From Argentina anserina (Eukaryota > Streptophyta > Magnoliopsida > Rosales > Rosaceae): a DNA stretch of 64,000 nucleotides. Below, one piece after another: positions 25,595 through 42,668 of the stretch. Location of the stretch: contig NC_065877.1 in the NCBI RefSeq assembly GCF_933775445.1, positions 25,730,001-25,794,000 on the forward strand, in the 5' to 3' direction. Each line of letters begins with the position of its first letter. Positions within the stretch are counted from its first letter, which is position 1. The position numbers were made by a program, and so were the translations under genes. The notes beneath the pieces are model-generated. The model saw nothing but the letters and a program-made list of their open reading frames with translations. It had not been told where the DNA came from and did no database searches.

Positions 25595-25606
25595 TGGTAT
25601 CAGAGC
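25595..25606 (+). other. Primer-binding site (initiator-Met tRNA) of the TRIM
   Basis: TGGTATCAGAGC is complementary to the 3' end of plant initiator-methionine tRNA and lies 2 bp after the 5' LTR, the expected position for priming minus-strand cDNA. Confidence 0.9.
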
Positions 25607-25896
25607 CGCCTCAACATCGATGTCGTTGTGTTGCCAAGCGCTCACACATATCGTCGTGTCCCCAAGATACGGGAGGCTCCGCAGGGGAGTCAAGTAGGCA
25701 AGGTCGCCTCCAAGAGGAGGACCAGACGAGAGGATTTGTGGCAAAGTCCAAGACGAGAGATCTGGCGCGAAGCATAGTTATGCGATCTTTGGGAACTCTT
25801 TTTTATCGCTCAGGCATCGCGGGCGTACAAGCGTTACGCGGGCCGCAAGTGAGGATGTCGTGTACGAGGACGTACACCAAGTTTGGTGGGGGAGGA

Positions 25897-26239
25897 TGTC
25901 ATGTCCCATTTTTTGGAGTGTCTATTGTGGGCGTCGCAGGTTAAATGAACATCAGGCACATGTGGGATTGCTCCAAGATAACAAGTGTGAGAGATATATG
26001 GCTGCTCCTTCCAAGAGGTTCAGGCGGGCCGGCCATTCAGTTTAGAGAGCTTGTCGCTAGTCAGGAACTTAACATCAAAGATGGGAGTTGGCCGCCCTAC
26101 ACACAAATTGGGGTCTGGAGTCGATCCCTGATGAGCGCAAGGCATGGCGAAACCAGTACATTGCCTCGTTAAATAAGGCTGGCTCCATGAGGATGGAGCG
26201 CCGACTAAGTGTGGCAGCTGAATAACTAGGTCCATGACA
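25897..26239 (+). repeat. 3' LTR of the TRIM element
   Basis: Second copy of the 5' LTR, beginning TGTCATGTCCC just after the polypurine tract and ending TCCATGACA. Confidence 0.8.
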
Positions 26240-26531
26240 CTCATCTACATTAGGGACAAGCTCAACAGTGCAAGCATTTGCTCATTCGGCATCTCGAACC
26301 GATTAAAAATCAGAATAGGAAAGACAAATGAATTACATCCATATTTGGCCAAATGAGATCATCTCGTTAGAATGTGTTTCTTTGAAAACAAACATTAACA
26401 TTTATGACCGATAGGCCCAAGCTTTATTTCTGAGAACGATATGTGTTGCAATCTCTCTTATTCAGGTCTTGAAAAACAGAATATAGCATATGGATTCTGG
26501 TGTAACCACCTTGTCACGAATTTTTGTGAGC

Positions 26532-26574
<43 letters not shown>
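26532..26574 (+). repeat. Poly-A followed by (TA)n microsatellite
   Basis: About 17 A residues run directly into about 13 TA units, some 215 bp upstream of the RWDD1-like start codon. It could be the tail of an old retroposon, but no retroposon body was recognised upstream. Confidence 0.75.
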
Positions 26575-26577
<3 letters not shown>

Positions 26578-26788
26578 GGAGAAAGGTGGAACTTAAGTAC
26601 ATAACTGTACATACATACGTAGACCAAACGGCGTCGTTTTAATACCGAGAAGATAAAAACAGGAGAACAAAACACAGCGTTTTGCCGCAGTCAGTCGTAG
26701 GTTTTCTTCAGTTGAGCTTCCTCTAGTGTGTGGCTGATTCGGTTTCAGAGACAACTCTGAGAAAAAAGAAGACCCAAATTCAAAAACC

Positions 26789-29700
26789 ATGACGGGTAAT
26801 TATTTCCAATTCAATTCTTTTTCTCAATAAAGTTTTGATCTTTATCGATTTGATTCATTAAAGGAGTCTCTGTTCGTGCTCAATTACTTGGTTCTAGTTC
26901 GTCTTCTATACTTGTTTACAATTTTACAGCTTGTTCTGGATTTGGGTTCGGTGATTTTATCAGAAAGCTATGAACTTTAACGTGGCTGTGATATTTTAAC
27001 TCCGTTTTTGGATATGCAGATTATGAACAAGAGCAGGAGATGGAAATTGAGGCATTGGAGGCAATACTCATGGATGATTTCAAAGGTGAAATGATGGTTT
27101 TCCAGATTTATAGTTGCAGTGAGAATTAGGTTTTTGTTATATCAATTGACATTTGATTGGATATTCTCTTTGTTTTTGGTTTTTTTGGTTAATGCTAGAA
27201 ATTCACTCGGGTGAGACTGGTCTAAATGCTACCAAGAGGTGTTTTCAGATAACACTGTCTCCGATGGTACGTAGTTTTCTTGATTTGTGTACTGTTAGGA
27301 TAACTTGTGTGGTTCATGCTCTATGTGTTTGAGTAAAATGAGAAGGCAATGCATAAACAGTTTCTTTAGATGCTGTTCGTTTGGACCAAAGTTTTGCTTA
27401 CCAAATATATTCTATGTAAGCTGTACCATTCTGATAGCTTCTCTGAGAATGTGATGTAAATATAAGCTGAGAAACTTTACAGTTCCCAGCACAGGATGGA
27501 TTTTTAAATTATCTTTAGGGTAAAGAGCTTGTTTCTTATCCCATATCTTTGGATTCATTTTAGTTATATCAATGGTAGTCACTATCCTGCAGCACCCTTG
27601 CATGTCTTGTACTTGATTCTGTTGAGACAGGAATTCAGAGGGCTGTGTGCAATTAAACAAAAGAAAATTTTACTGTATTATACATTGAAGTTAATGTCTG
27701 GGGCATCTCTTAGGGTCTGTTTCTCGGGAGTTTAAGAATTATTTTTATCAAATATTAAGTTCAATTGGAAAGCAATCGCAGTCTTGGATCGTAGTCTAGG
27801 TTTTTTGGTAGACAGCTTTATCTTTGTGGAACTCGTATCCACCTTGGTGCACTATGTTTTGTTTGGTGTTATCAAAAAAATTATTTCTCTTTCAAAATAA
27901 TAATTGTAGAGCTTGCTTCCGTTTGAAGAATCTGCTTCTATGGGAAAGGAAATTCTATTGACATGTCATGCTTCTCCATCTCTTTACTATAGAAGTGTGA
28001 TTTGACATATACGTATTGGCTTGTCTTTGTTTCAACAGGATGATGAGGCAGATGAGTTAACTACGGTTCCAGGTGATATATTTTACTATGTGATGCTCTG
28101 AAGATTGTCTTAGATTCTCTTCTCAGGATAATTTTTTTCCCTTTCCTGGTTTTTGTAGAATTAGAGTTTATATTTCTCAAGCTGTTTTCAAAATTTTTGT
28201 TTCAGTTCAGCTGGGTTTGATTTTCTCACACACAGAAAAATATCCAGACGAGCCTCCACTCTTGAACGTGAGAAGGTATGGCAGTCCAACACATAATACT
28301 ACAAACTAGCACTATGTTAATCTGTACCCATTGTTGTTAGTATGGATGAAAAGGATCCTTGTTGCCTTTTTTTATATTAAAAAAAGTTTCATGATAGGGG
28401 GTCCAACCAACTGATGTACATACAAGAAGGAATAAAATAAACTAAAAAAATTAATGTGGCTCGTGACTTCAATTGGTACAAATTCATTATAATGGTATCT
28501 GTCTGGTATTTACGTTTGTACTGCTCTCCAATTTTGTTTTTCTTTGGTGAAAGTATTGCTCAACTAGATTACTTCTACCAGTGTTCCCATTATTGAGTTA
28601 GGTTGCTGGGAAGTTGAAAATCTGTTGAATGCATGCTTGTTTGAGATTTTAAATGAGCGAGTGTTTTGTTTTCACTTCCAGTTTACGGGGCATACAAGTA
28701 GAACATATCAGAATTTTGAGAGAAAAGCTTCAGCAAGAGGTAATCTTGGACACTCTTTACTAGATGAGGTTTAGTTACCAAAATATCGGTACCTCTGAAT
28801 CATGCTAGTGAGACTTTTGATTGTAAAAGGATATGCTCACATAAAAAAACTCATGAGTTTGTAAGGGGTTTTAATCTACTTTAATTTTTTTGTCCGTTGG
28901 ATCAGCCTGCAGATAACTATATACTTTTCTATGAACATTGTTACATAGTTGGTGATCTGAAGTTATCTGAAATTCTGAATAATGCTGATTTTGTTTCAAT
29001 ACTATTCAGGCATCTGAAAATCTTGGTATGGCAATGATCTATACGCTAGTTACATCAGCTAAAGAATGGCTTTCTGAGCAATATGGTCAAGACACTAGTG
29101 TTGAGGATGCTATAGCAGCAGAAGAAGCAGCAAAGGATGATGTATGCCTCATGTCATAATTTTAAGTTTGATAGGAGCCATTGTTGAGAAATATCCATGC
29201 ATTATCAGGGAACATAGCAATCATGCACACACACACACACACGTATAATTATACTTGTGTCTCATGCTGGAATTAAATCACCTCTAGGAAAGTCTGCCAT
29301 GAAACTAATCAGGCTTATTAAAATAGTTGCTACATATGTTCTTCATTAAAATTTCAAGACAGATGACAATCGGAGCAGGGCAGAAGCTAAAATTTTCTGA
29401 CCTGCTGGTTATTTGGGTGTAGAGATAATCGTTTTACATACATATTAGTTGTGTATCTGGAATGGTAAAATTTGCAGAAGATAATAATGGTTTTACATAC
29501 ACGGTAGTTGTGTGTCTGGAATGATACAACTTGTATTAGATAATAACAAATTTTTAAGATTCCTTTATTTTGCCTCCTCTGCATGCTTAATTTCCATGCC
29601 ATTTCCGTTGAAGTTGGTCGTAGATATTGTTGAAAGCTGTTTTTCATGAGAATTATTTCTTCCTTTCAGAATTGTGATTTGTTAGTGTTCAAGAAAGTAC

Positions 29701-31015
29701 CCTATTCCTTAGAGGACATCCAGAAGCAATGTCTGTAACAACTGTTCTCACTTTTGTACACTTTCCTCCTTTCAGATAATTGTACCACATGGAGAACCGG
29801 TTACTTTTGAAAGTTTTTTGGCATGGAGAGAGATGTTTGAAGCAGAGCTGGCACTTGAACGAGCCAAGTAAGTCTTATTATTATGTGAATCCATAATGCT
29901 TTTGTTTTCCAACTCAGAAATTTTGTGCTGCAAAGCATGTGCAACTGCTGATTTAATGCATGCTGCTTATTTTCTTTCTGATAATGTACGCCAAAAGATT
30001 CCATGCAGTCTGAAAATTTGATCATGCCTTGAGATGCAATATGACAGATTTACCTTCATTTCTTTCACTTAAAAAAAATCAACTCTTATGCTTTTTTCTT
30101 TTTTTGGTGTGTTCTTATGCTTTTTCTTAGTGCCTGGATCTTGTTATAGTCAACTATACAGTGGGACATTGAATTGGTTTGATATTCAAGTTCCATCTTT
30201 CTATGATTAGTATCCAATTCAAACAAATAAGTGGTATTGAGGAAGTAAAACAAAAGACAAGAAAAAAAAATTAAACAGTAATCAAAAGGAAAGAGTATAT
30301 TCGGAGTCAACTGTATGTTGGATGATCTTTTAAATTGTAGAACTTCTATGTGTTTCCTTTCTTCAGGCTTTTACTTTTACTTATACAATTGATCGGTTTC
30401 CAGGTTAATGCCTGAGTCTGTACTTTCAGCTCCCAAGGAAAAGAGGCTCACAGGCAGACAGTGGTTTGAAACTGGAAGAGCTGCAGCAGTATGTTCTCTC
30501 TCTCTCTCTCTCTCTGCATACATTTGGACTCATTCAAAACAGTTAAAAGTATAGAGATTTGAACGAAACTTGCATATATAAAATTACTGAAAAAGAGAAA
30601 AAAATACGAGCAAATACAGACTAATGCACCGCTAAACTAATATCTATATGCTTCTTGGCATGCAAAGGCAATATATTAACATGTGTGACATTGTCGCGCT
30701 TCTACAGAAAGGTGCTGTCGCAGCCACAGAAGGATCTGATGAAGAAGATGATGAAGATAGTGACTTTGATGATGAGGACTTTGAAGGTAAAATCTTCACG
30801 GCTTAGCCATTGATGATGCTAACTGTAGCTTGATAACATAATATTTGAAATATGGTTCAGCTGGCTTGACCATTGAGTAATCTTTAATCTAATGAAGAAC
30901 TCGTCATGTTTTATGGTGATTGGCAGATGATGATGAAGATGATATGCTTGAACACTATTTGGCAGCTGAAAAATCCGACTCATCCACCCACTCTTCCAGG
31001 AGAACAGCTAATTGA
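26789..31015 (+). CDS. RWD-domain protein, RWDD1/DFRP2 (Gir2) family
   Basis: Eleven coding exons: 26789-26795, 27020-27085, 27199-27266, 28039-28072, 28206-28275, 28682-28739, 29010-29141, 29776-29867, 30404-30488, 30708-30786 and 30927-31015. All junctions keep phase and give 259 residues; human RWDD1 has about 243. The N-terminal RWD domain (about 4-115) has EQEQEMEIEALEAILMDDF at the start and the motif YPDEPPLL. Then come the DFRP-type segment FLAWREMFEAELALERA, the motif LTGRQWFETG, and a very acidic stretch (about 210-240) rich in Asp and Glu. RWDD1/Gir2 proteins bind and stabilise DRG-type GTPases on ribosomes; by homology this is a cytosolic translation-linked factor. RWD folds resemble E2 enzymes, which is why the Arabidopsis relative At1g51730 is labelled 'ubiquitin-conjugating family', but no catalytic Cys box is seen. 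The first coding exon has only 7 nt. Confidence 0.93.
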
Positions 31016-31255
31016 AATCTTAAATCAATAGCGTTTATGAAGAATGTACTCACTTATGCTTTGTCTTGGTATTTCTTTTGTGCCTTATCTATATTCTCAA
31101 TCTACAGAGATGTAGGACTGTGACTGTTTTTACTCGTAGATAGCCCAGAGTGGATTTTGATGTCAGAAATCAGTTGCCTTGTAATTGAGAAGCATGTAGC
31201 TTTTGACTAGATATATACCAATACTTTCATGATTTTTGTTGTGTTTTTGGCTCAT

Positions 31256-32023
31256 TGATACAATTTGGAATTTTAAGTGATTAAGTGATTAAGGTCAAAT
31301 TTCATCAACACAATCTATACAACATTTCTAATAACTTTCTAGTTCACTGCTAAGGCCAATTCGGAGTCTAAACACATTAATCGAAATCAAATAGAAAAAT
31401 CTCAAATTATGAACCCTAGAATTTCAAATCGTCGATTCTCTTACCTCAAGGCGAATTGGTTTGATTCCTTTAGAGAGTTTGCTATACGGCTCCTTGCGCT
31501 TCTTTTGGGACCGATTTCGTGGCCTATGGTGGCCGGAGGAGGGAGCGACGCCGATTAGGCCTCTCGGCTTCATGGCGTGGCAACGAGCTCCAGGCGGCGA
31601 GAGGGGGTGCGCCACCACCACAGACCTGCAGGGGTCGGCGGCGCTCTTCCAACGCAACCGGTGGCGGCCGGAGGAGGGAGAACCGGCGGGGAGTAAAAAC
31701 GGGATTCCCTCGGGTGAACAGTGCCCGACAGATTTCTATTTCCCCCCTATTTCTGATATTTTACCCTTATTTATACTTATTTCCAAAAATGCCCAAATAC
31801 GCTTTTTGATTCATAATTTTCCCGTACGAACTCCGATTTAGGCGTGCCGCGTGTCCACGAATTTGTATCGACGAGCTCTATGACTTTCGTGAAGGAAGTT
31901 TTCCCGAAAAACTTACGCATCGAAAAATCAACTTTTAGAGTCGTCACACGTAGTACGACTCTCGTTCCGAATAAAAGATAAAACTATTATCGCAACGAAT
32001 CGTAAAAGATTTGGGTCGTATCA
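31256..32023 (+). repeat. Probable solo LTR downstream of the RWDD1-like gene
   Basis: The segment starts TGATAC and ends GTATCA, giving perfect 6-bp inverted termini with TG...CA ends. Its interior shares patches with the element at 1255-2250: a 'ctagaa(a)tt...aaatcgtcga' block and a 'tcgacgagctctatgactttcgtgaag' type block. No matching 5-bp target duplication was found (ctcat versus ggaag). The GC-rich frames inside (31424-31841, both strands) are not family members. It begins 240 bp past the RWDD1-like stop codon. Confidence 0.45.
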
Positions 32024-33454
32024 GGAAGCCTTCAACTCGTGGAGGCATCATTGAGTGAGTCGGTGACCGTCTAAAGAGTTAATACTATCAATAATATCAA
32101 GTACCTGTTGCCTAAGGATTTATAAAGCACCGTGACGAGCTCTTCATCTACTGTAACGTTCCCCGGCCTTTGATGTGTTTGTGGAATATATGGTTAAGAG
32201 CTATAAGTCTAGCTCATCCTGCAACTCTTTCCATCTCTTCAGGGGTAGAGATGAAGAAGAGAGCTAAGAACAAAATCTACTCAATGATATTACGCTAGTA
32301 ATATGTTGTACAAGACGCGATGAATCTGAATGAGTTAATACACAAGACGCGATGAAATAACCCTATTCATTATACACGAGCTAATGCAGTTGTGATTACC
32401 TAATTTTTCAGGTTGCACAAATGCGGTTCATTTCGGTTAAAATTCTTGCTTATTGACATTAACCACTCCATGCTTTTGATCTGTTACTGTTATATGATCA
32501 GGTAGAGCTACCAGAATACAACAATGCAGCACTAAGATTACAGGTCTGCATTTGCCTGACCTTGACCATTTATACCTCCACCTCCGCAATTTGAAACTCT
32601 GCCTTCTTTACGGCCTACCGGATCATATCCAATCCTCAACTATATTCTGCAATTTCATAAAAGCATTTTCTGGTGTTGAGAAGACGAGTGTTGTTGTATC
32701 AACATTTATATATGAATTACTTGAAGACTCCTGCTTGGGCTTAAGGGTACAAATTCATTCGTAATTGCTGCCTTGAATATTATCCAGCAACCAGTGAGAA
32801 AAAGGACCAGCTGAAGGGCAACTTTCAACCTCTTTAAGAGATCTCATTTGGTCCGCGAGAAACTAAACTACTGTATATTTTACATATGAATATTCCTCCC
32901 TTGTATGTATAAATAGAAGCTCCTCTGCTTAGATAACAGAGGAATTTTAAGCTCCGACAGAATTGATGCCTGCCTCGGAATGGCAGAAAGTGTGGCTTTC
33001 TCATCAACCACCAAAACACGAAAATAACTAACGGAGCTAGCTCAAGTATTACTAGTTGTACAACAGATCATTATATTTTATTTCCAATCTCAGCCAGTAT
33101 CTAAATACAAGCAACAAGTACTAATTAGTGAACCTAAGTTCATAGAGTTATCAAACCCTTCCTCCTATGACTTAACCTATTCCTCAATTTATACTTTCAT
33201 TCTGCATATCATAGTTTATTCTCCACAATTACCATTTTCAACTTTCCAACTTACATCTATTACATTACATATATTTTCAAGGGAATATGCTTCTACCTTT
33301 GATGCCACCTTCATCAACTTAAAAGAGTGTGAGGGATATGCTGGTAAAGATCCACAGTTTGCTGCCAACAACTTCTGTGTTGCCAAAACCATTCATTGTC
33401 GATAACTCACATCAGCTTGAGAAGCATGCCAATTATATAAAATATCCTTAAGCT
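32024..33454. other. Intergenic between convergent RWDD1-like and GDH-like genes
   Basis: No gene is supported. The first few hundred bases may be retrotransposon-derived. At 32502-32543 a short frame reading VELPEYNNAALRLQ is bounded by AG and GT like an isolated exon, but I found no partner exons. The end near 33454 is presumably the 3' UTR of the GDH-like gene. Confidence 0.4.
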
Positions 33455-39828
<6,374 letters not shown>

Positions 39829-40965
39829 TCAGCATGACAGGTCTTAACCAAAAGCTTGAATCCTGCATTAATCATTTGTCACGAGAATTAACTTATTTAT
39901 TTTAAGATACATTAATTTCCAGAGAGTGAGAAAACCTAAAAAAAATAAGGAACTTATGGATCTAGAACTCTGCAATCAGAGGGAGACCTTGAAAGCAAAC
40001 CTCATGACACCAGTAGCCACTCAGTTTAGTTCTACAAATCATAAGATATGAATATAACAGGGAAATGTATTTAAACTTTTCACTTATCCTACTTACCTTG
40101 AACCAATAGCAGAAAGTAAATACAAATCTTAGACACGAACAAAGCCAAAAATAAAGTTCTACGATACCATACTTTACACATGAAATTGCAAAACCAATGT
40201 GGCTAGCTTAGCTAAAAAACATCTGATAAAACTTCATAGCATTTCTAAAAACCTTTAGTCTCCACTACCTAGACAGCCAAAATCTCCACCTTACTAAGCC
40301 TAACACAAGTAGAAATTCAAAGAAAGATGGCACTTATCCACCAACAAGACATCAACAACAAAAACCAATAGCCAGCCTCAATTTTCAGAAATTATCCTTA
40401 CCACTTCTCTAAACCATAATAAAACCACCCTACTCATCTAGAATCAATCATTCAATAACACCTAAACTACAGACTCACATAACACGAGTAATCAATTCAT
40501 TACAGAATCAACAAACCACACCCAACAGAAAATGCAAGGGTCATTTCATTTCCAACATCCCAGAAGTCATATCTCAAAATTGAGCACCACCCAGGAGCCA
40601 AATTCCAATGAAGAAGCATACCCAGAAGTCAAAAACGAAGAAGATCCTGAATTACTTAGCGAGTGGAAGAGAAAGCTGGGAGCTTGAAGGGTCCCCAAGT
40701 TGCAGTACCAAACTGGGTTCTTGAGTTGTTCTCAAAAGCTTGAAACTTTAACCAAAGGGTCGTGGAAATTGCTGGTGAGGACAATGAGAGTGAAGAGACC
40801 AAACAAACGTGTTGGGAGACTTGGGGTTGAACGGTTCGATCAGATTGTTGGAAGAACAGAGAGAGAGAGAGAGATTGGTGTGTGAATGGTTAGAACAGTT
40901 AAAATAATAAAGAAGGGGAAAGGAGAAAGCTTTTTGTAGTGACTTGGTGAGTTTCCCAACCTGTG
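39829..40965 (-). other. 5' leader, leader intron and promoter of the GDH-like gene
   Basis: On the minus strand an acceptor (taatgcag) at about 39866 precedes the start codon, so a 5'-UTR intron is likely, with the first non-coding exon somewhere in 40.6-40.9 kb. A short (GA)n run lies at 40859-40874. No coding frame with family support is seen. Confidence 0.45.
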
Positions 40966-41348
40966 GAGAAATTTTTCAGTCCTACCTCAAACCACGTGGC
41001 AATGTCGTGGTATTATATTCCAAATATCATTTATCACATTTAATTTAAAAATATATATTTAAGATATTTTATCAAAGATTATTTTTTAGTTTTTTTTTAA
41101 CCCTAAACCCTATATACTAAACCCTAATACTCTACACTCTAAAACCCTAAACCCTATACATTAAACCCTAAACTCTAAACCTGAAATCTTAGTTCAAAAT
41201 TATTAATACTCATGAAGAACATTTCACAAATAATAAAAATATGTAAAATTATAATTTTGATGTAATAAATCCATGTGTTAAAATATAACAAGTGAGGAGG
41301 ACTACTGAACATTGCCACGTGGTTCTCCGGGAGCATTGAATTTTTTTC
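40966..41348. mobile_element. Mutator-like MITE containing telomere-like repeats
   Basis: The left end GAGAAATTTTTCAGTCCTAC and the inverted right end GAAAAAAATTCAATGCTCCC open arms of about 40 bp that both continue to AACCACGTGGCAATGT. The 9-bp flanks caacctgtg (40957-40965) and caaactgtg (41349-41357) match at 8 of 9 positions, as expected for Mutator-type target duplications. The 383-bp interior is AT-rich and non-coding, with a CCCTAAA-rich patch at 41099-41183. It sits just upstream of the GDH-like gene's likely transcription start. Confidence 0.75.
41099..41183 (+). repeat. Degenerate interstitial telomere-like repeat
   Basis: AACCCTAAACCC and ACCCTAAA-type motifs recur at least five times in 85 bp, separated by related sequence such as ctatatacta and actctaaa. 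The unit matches the plant telomere repeat CCCTAAA. It lies wholly inside the Mutator-like MITE. Confidence 0.8.
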
Positions 41349-41357
41349 CAAACTGTG

Positions 41358-42668
41358 CTAAGTTTGCACTTACAGCACGATCAACTTGGTCTCCATGTCG
41401 TCCGTGATGCACGCGCCGTGATAATAACCTGAATTTTGGTTTTTCCTTTTTTTTGTCCTTATAATTTGGACACTTTTCAGTGGCTAATGTCTACATTATG
41501 CATTAGCAAGAAAGCTTCTTAATAAGTCAACATGATAACATAGCTTGTGAGTATTAAGCAAGCTAATAATTTGTGTATTTGAAATATAACTTATGAGCGA
41601 TTATCGAATAGTTTGTAAGTAATCACTGAGTAATTTGAGTGGTCGTCAAATATTTACTTATTTACACGGGTTGGTGAATAATAAAAGAAGACACCACTTT
41701 TCGCTATGTATCTATCTCTCTTCATGCTCTTTAATTTATAGCAAGCAAATTAACACATTTTTTAACAAGTTGCTTCTTTCTCTAGTTCACTTGTTGTTTT
41801 CCGGACATAACAAAACCATATGAATCTAGGTACACATAATTCTTGTTGAGACGTTTAGGAAATTTAAACTTGAACTTCCACGTATCTCTTGTTGTTCTTT
41901 TCGTACCGGGCGATATTACCGGACGCCTGGTACTGTATCTGTATGTATCTTCGTTGAAGGTGAAAAAGGGTGCAATTAAATCCTTTACTTAATTAAACAA
42001 CTAGTTTGTTAGTTGCGAACTTGCGAATTTGCACCAAGTGTTCTACCCCCTCTTTTTCCTCTTCACTGTTCCATGGAAATGCAAGTTTTTTAGGCAGGAA
42101 GCATAAAATAGCAATTACAATTTTGCTATATTGGCGATTCTCTCACATTGCATCAGAGATCAATTCTTATGTTTTCTTATTGGCACCGTATTGATCTAAG
42201 ATATACATTTAAAAAAAACAAGAAAAAAAAAGGAAGGACTGGTGGCTTGTGGATCTATATTGCATATTTGCATCTCACCAACAATAATACTTCACTCTTG
42301 TTTGATTATATATCCAAGTTCTTCATCTTCCCCACTGTATGATATACAAATATGGACAATTTCAAGGCAAAACATCAAGAGCCCTAAGACCACTGATTGG
42401 CTGAAGTAGGTCGGGCAAATCATAAACTAACAGACTGGCCTGACTATAAATTTACATAATTAACAAAAAGTTATATATACAGATTTAGGGGTGTAATTGG
42501 GCGGCCAAAACCCAGCAAAAACCCAAACTCTACCTCAACCTGGGGATTATCTTCAAGAAAAAGATTGTGCTTTCATCATCTCCTTTCCTCCGGAAGCTTC
42601 TTTAATTTCTTGCGGTATGATTTTCTTCAGTGCATCGGGTAAGAGACTGCAATGTTTTTCTTCTCTCT
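41358..42668. other. Intergenic between GDH-like promoter and ELL-like 3' end
   Basis: AT-rich DNA with no supported gene. The last hundred or so bases before 42669 probably belong to the 3' UTR of the minus-strand ELL-like gene. Short frames (41635-42342) show no family motif. Confidence 0.5.

Larger units (their letters stand above)
25242..26239 (+). mobile_element. TRIM-size LTR retrotransposon, structurally complete
   Basis: Two direct repeats of about 350 bp (25242-25592 and 25897-26239) start TGTCA and end TGATA/TGACA. Two bases after the first LTR lies TGGTATCAGAGC (25595-25606), the standard plant primer-binding site for initiator-Met tRNA. A polypurine tract (ggtgggggagga) ends directly before the second LTR. 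The interior is only about 304 bp and cannot code for gag or pol. Flanks share ctca (25238-25241 and 26240-26243), consistent with a degraded 5-bp target duplication. This is the full anatomy of a terminal-repeat retrotransposon in miniature. Short frames across it are artefacts. Confidence 0.85.

Noticed and set aside
25290..25944. Open frames within the TRIM element
   Set aside because: They cross LTR and interior borders, have no retroviral motifs and recur imperfectly in the second LTR.
26789..31015. Active E2 ubiquitin-conjugating enzyme
   Set aside because: The fold family (RWD) is E2-like, but no HPN motif or catalytic Cys context is present, and the acidic tail and LTGRQWFETG block match RWDD1/DFRP2.
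32502..32543. Exon encoding VELPEYNNAALRLQ
   Set aside because: It is bounded by AG and GT but isolated; no neighbouring exons or family recognised, so kept only as a note.
41099..41183. Chromosome-end telomere
   Set aside because: The CCCTAAA units are few and degenerate, and lie between TIRs of a MITE in a gene-dense region.
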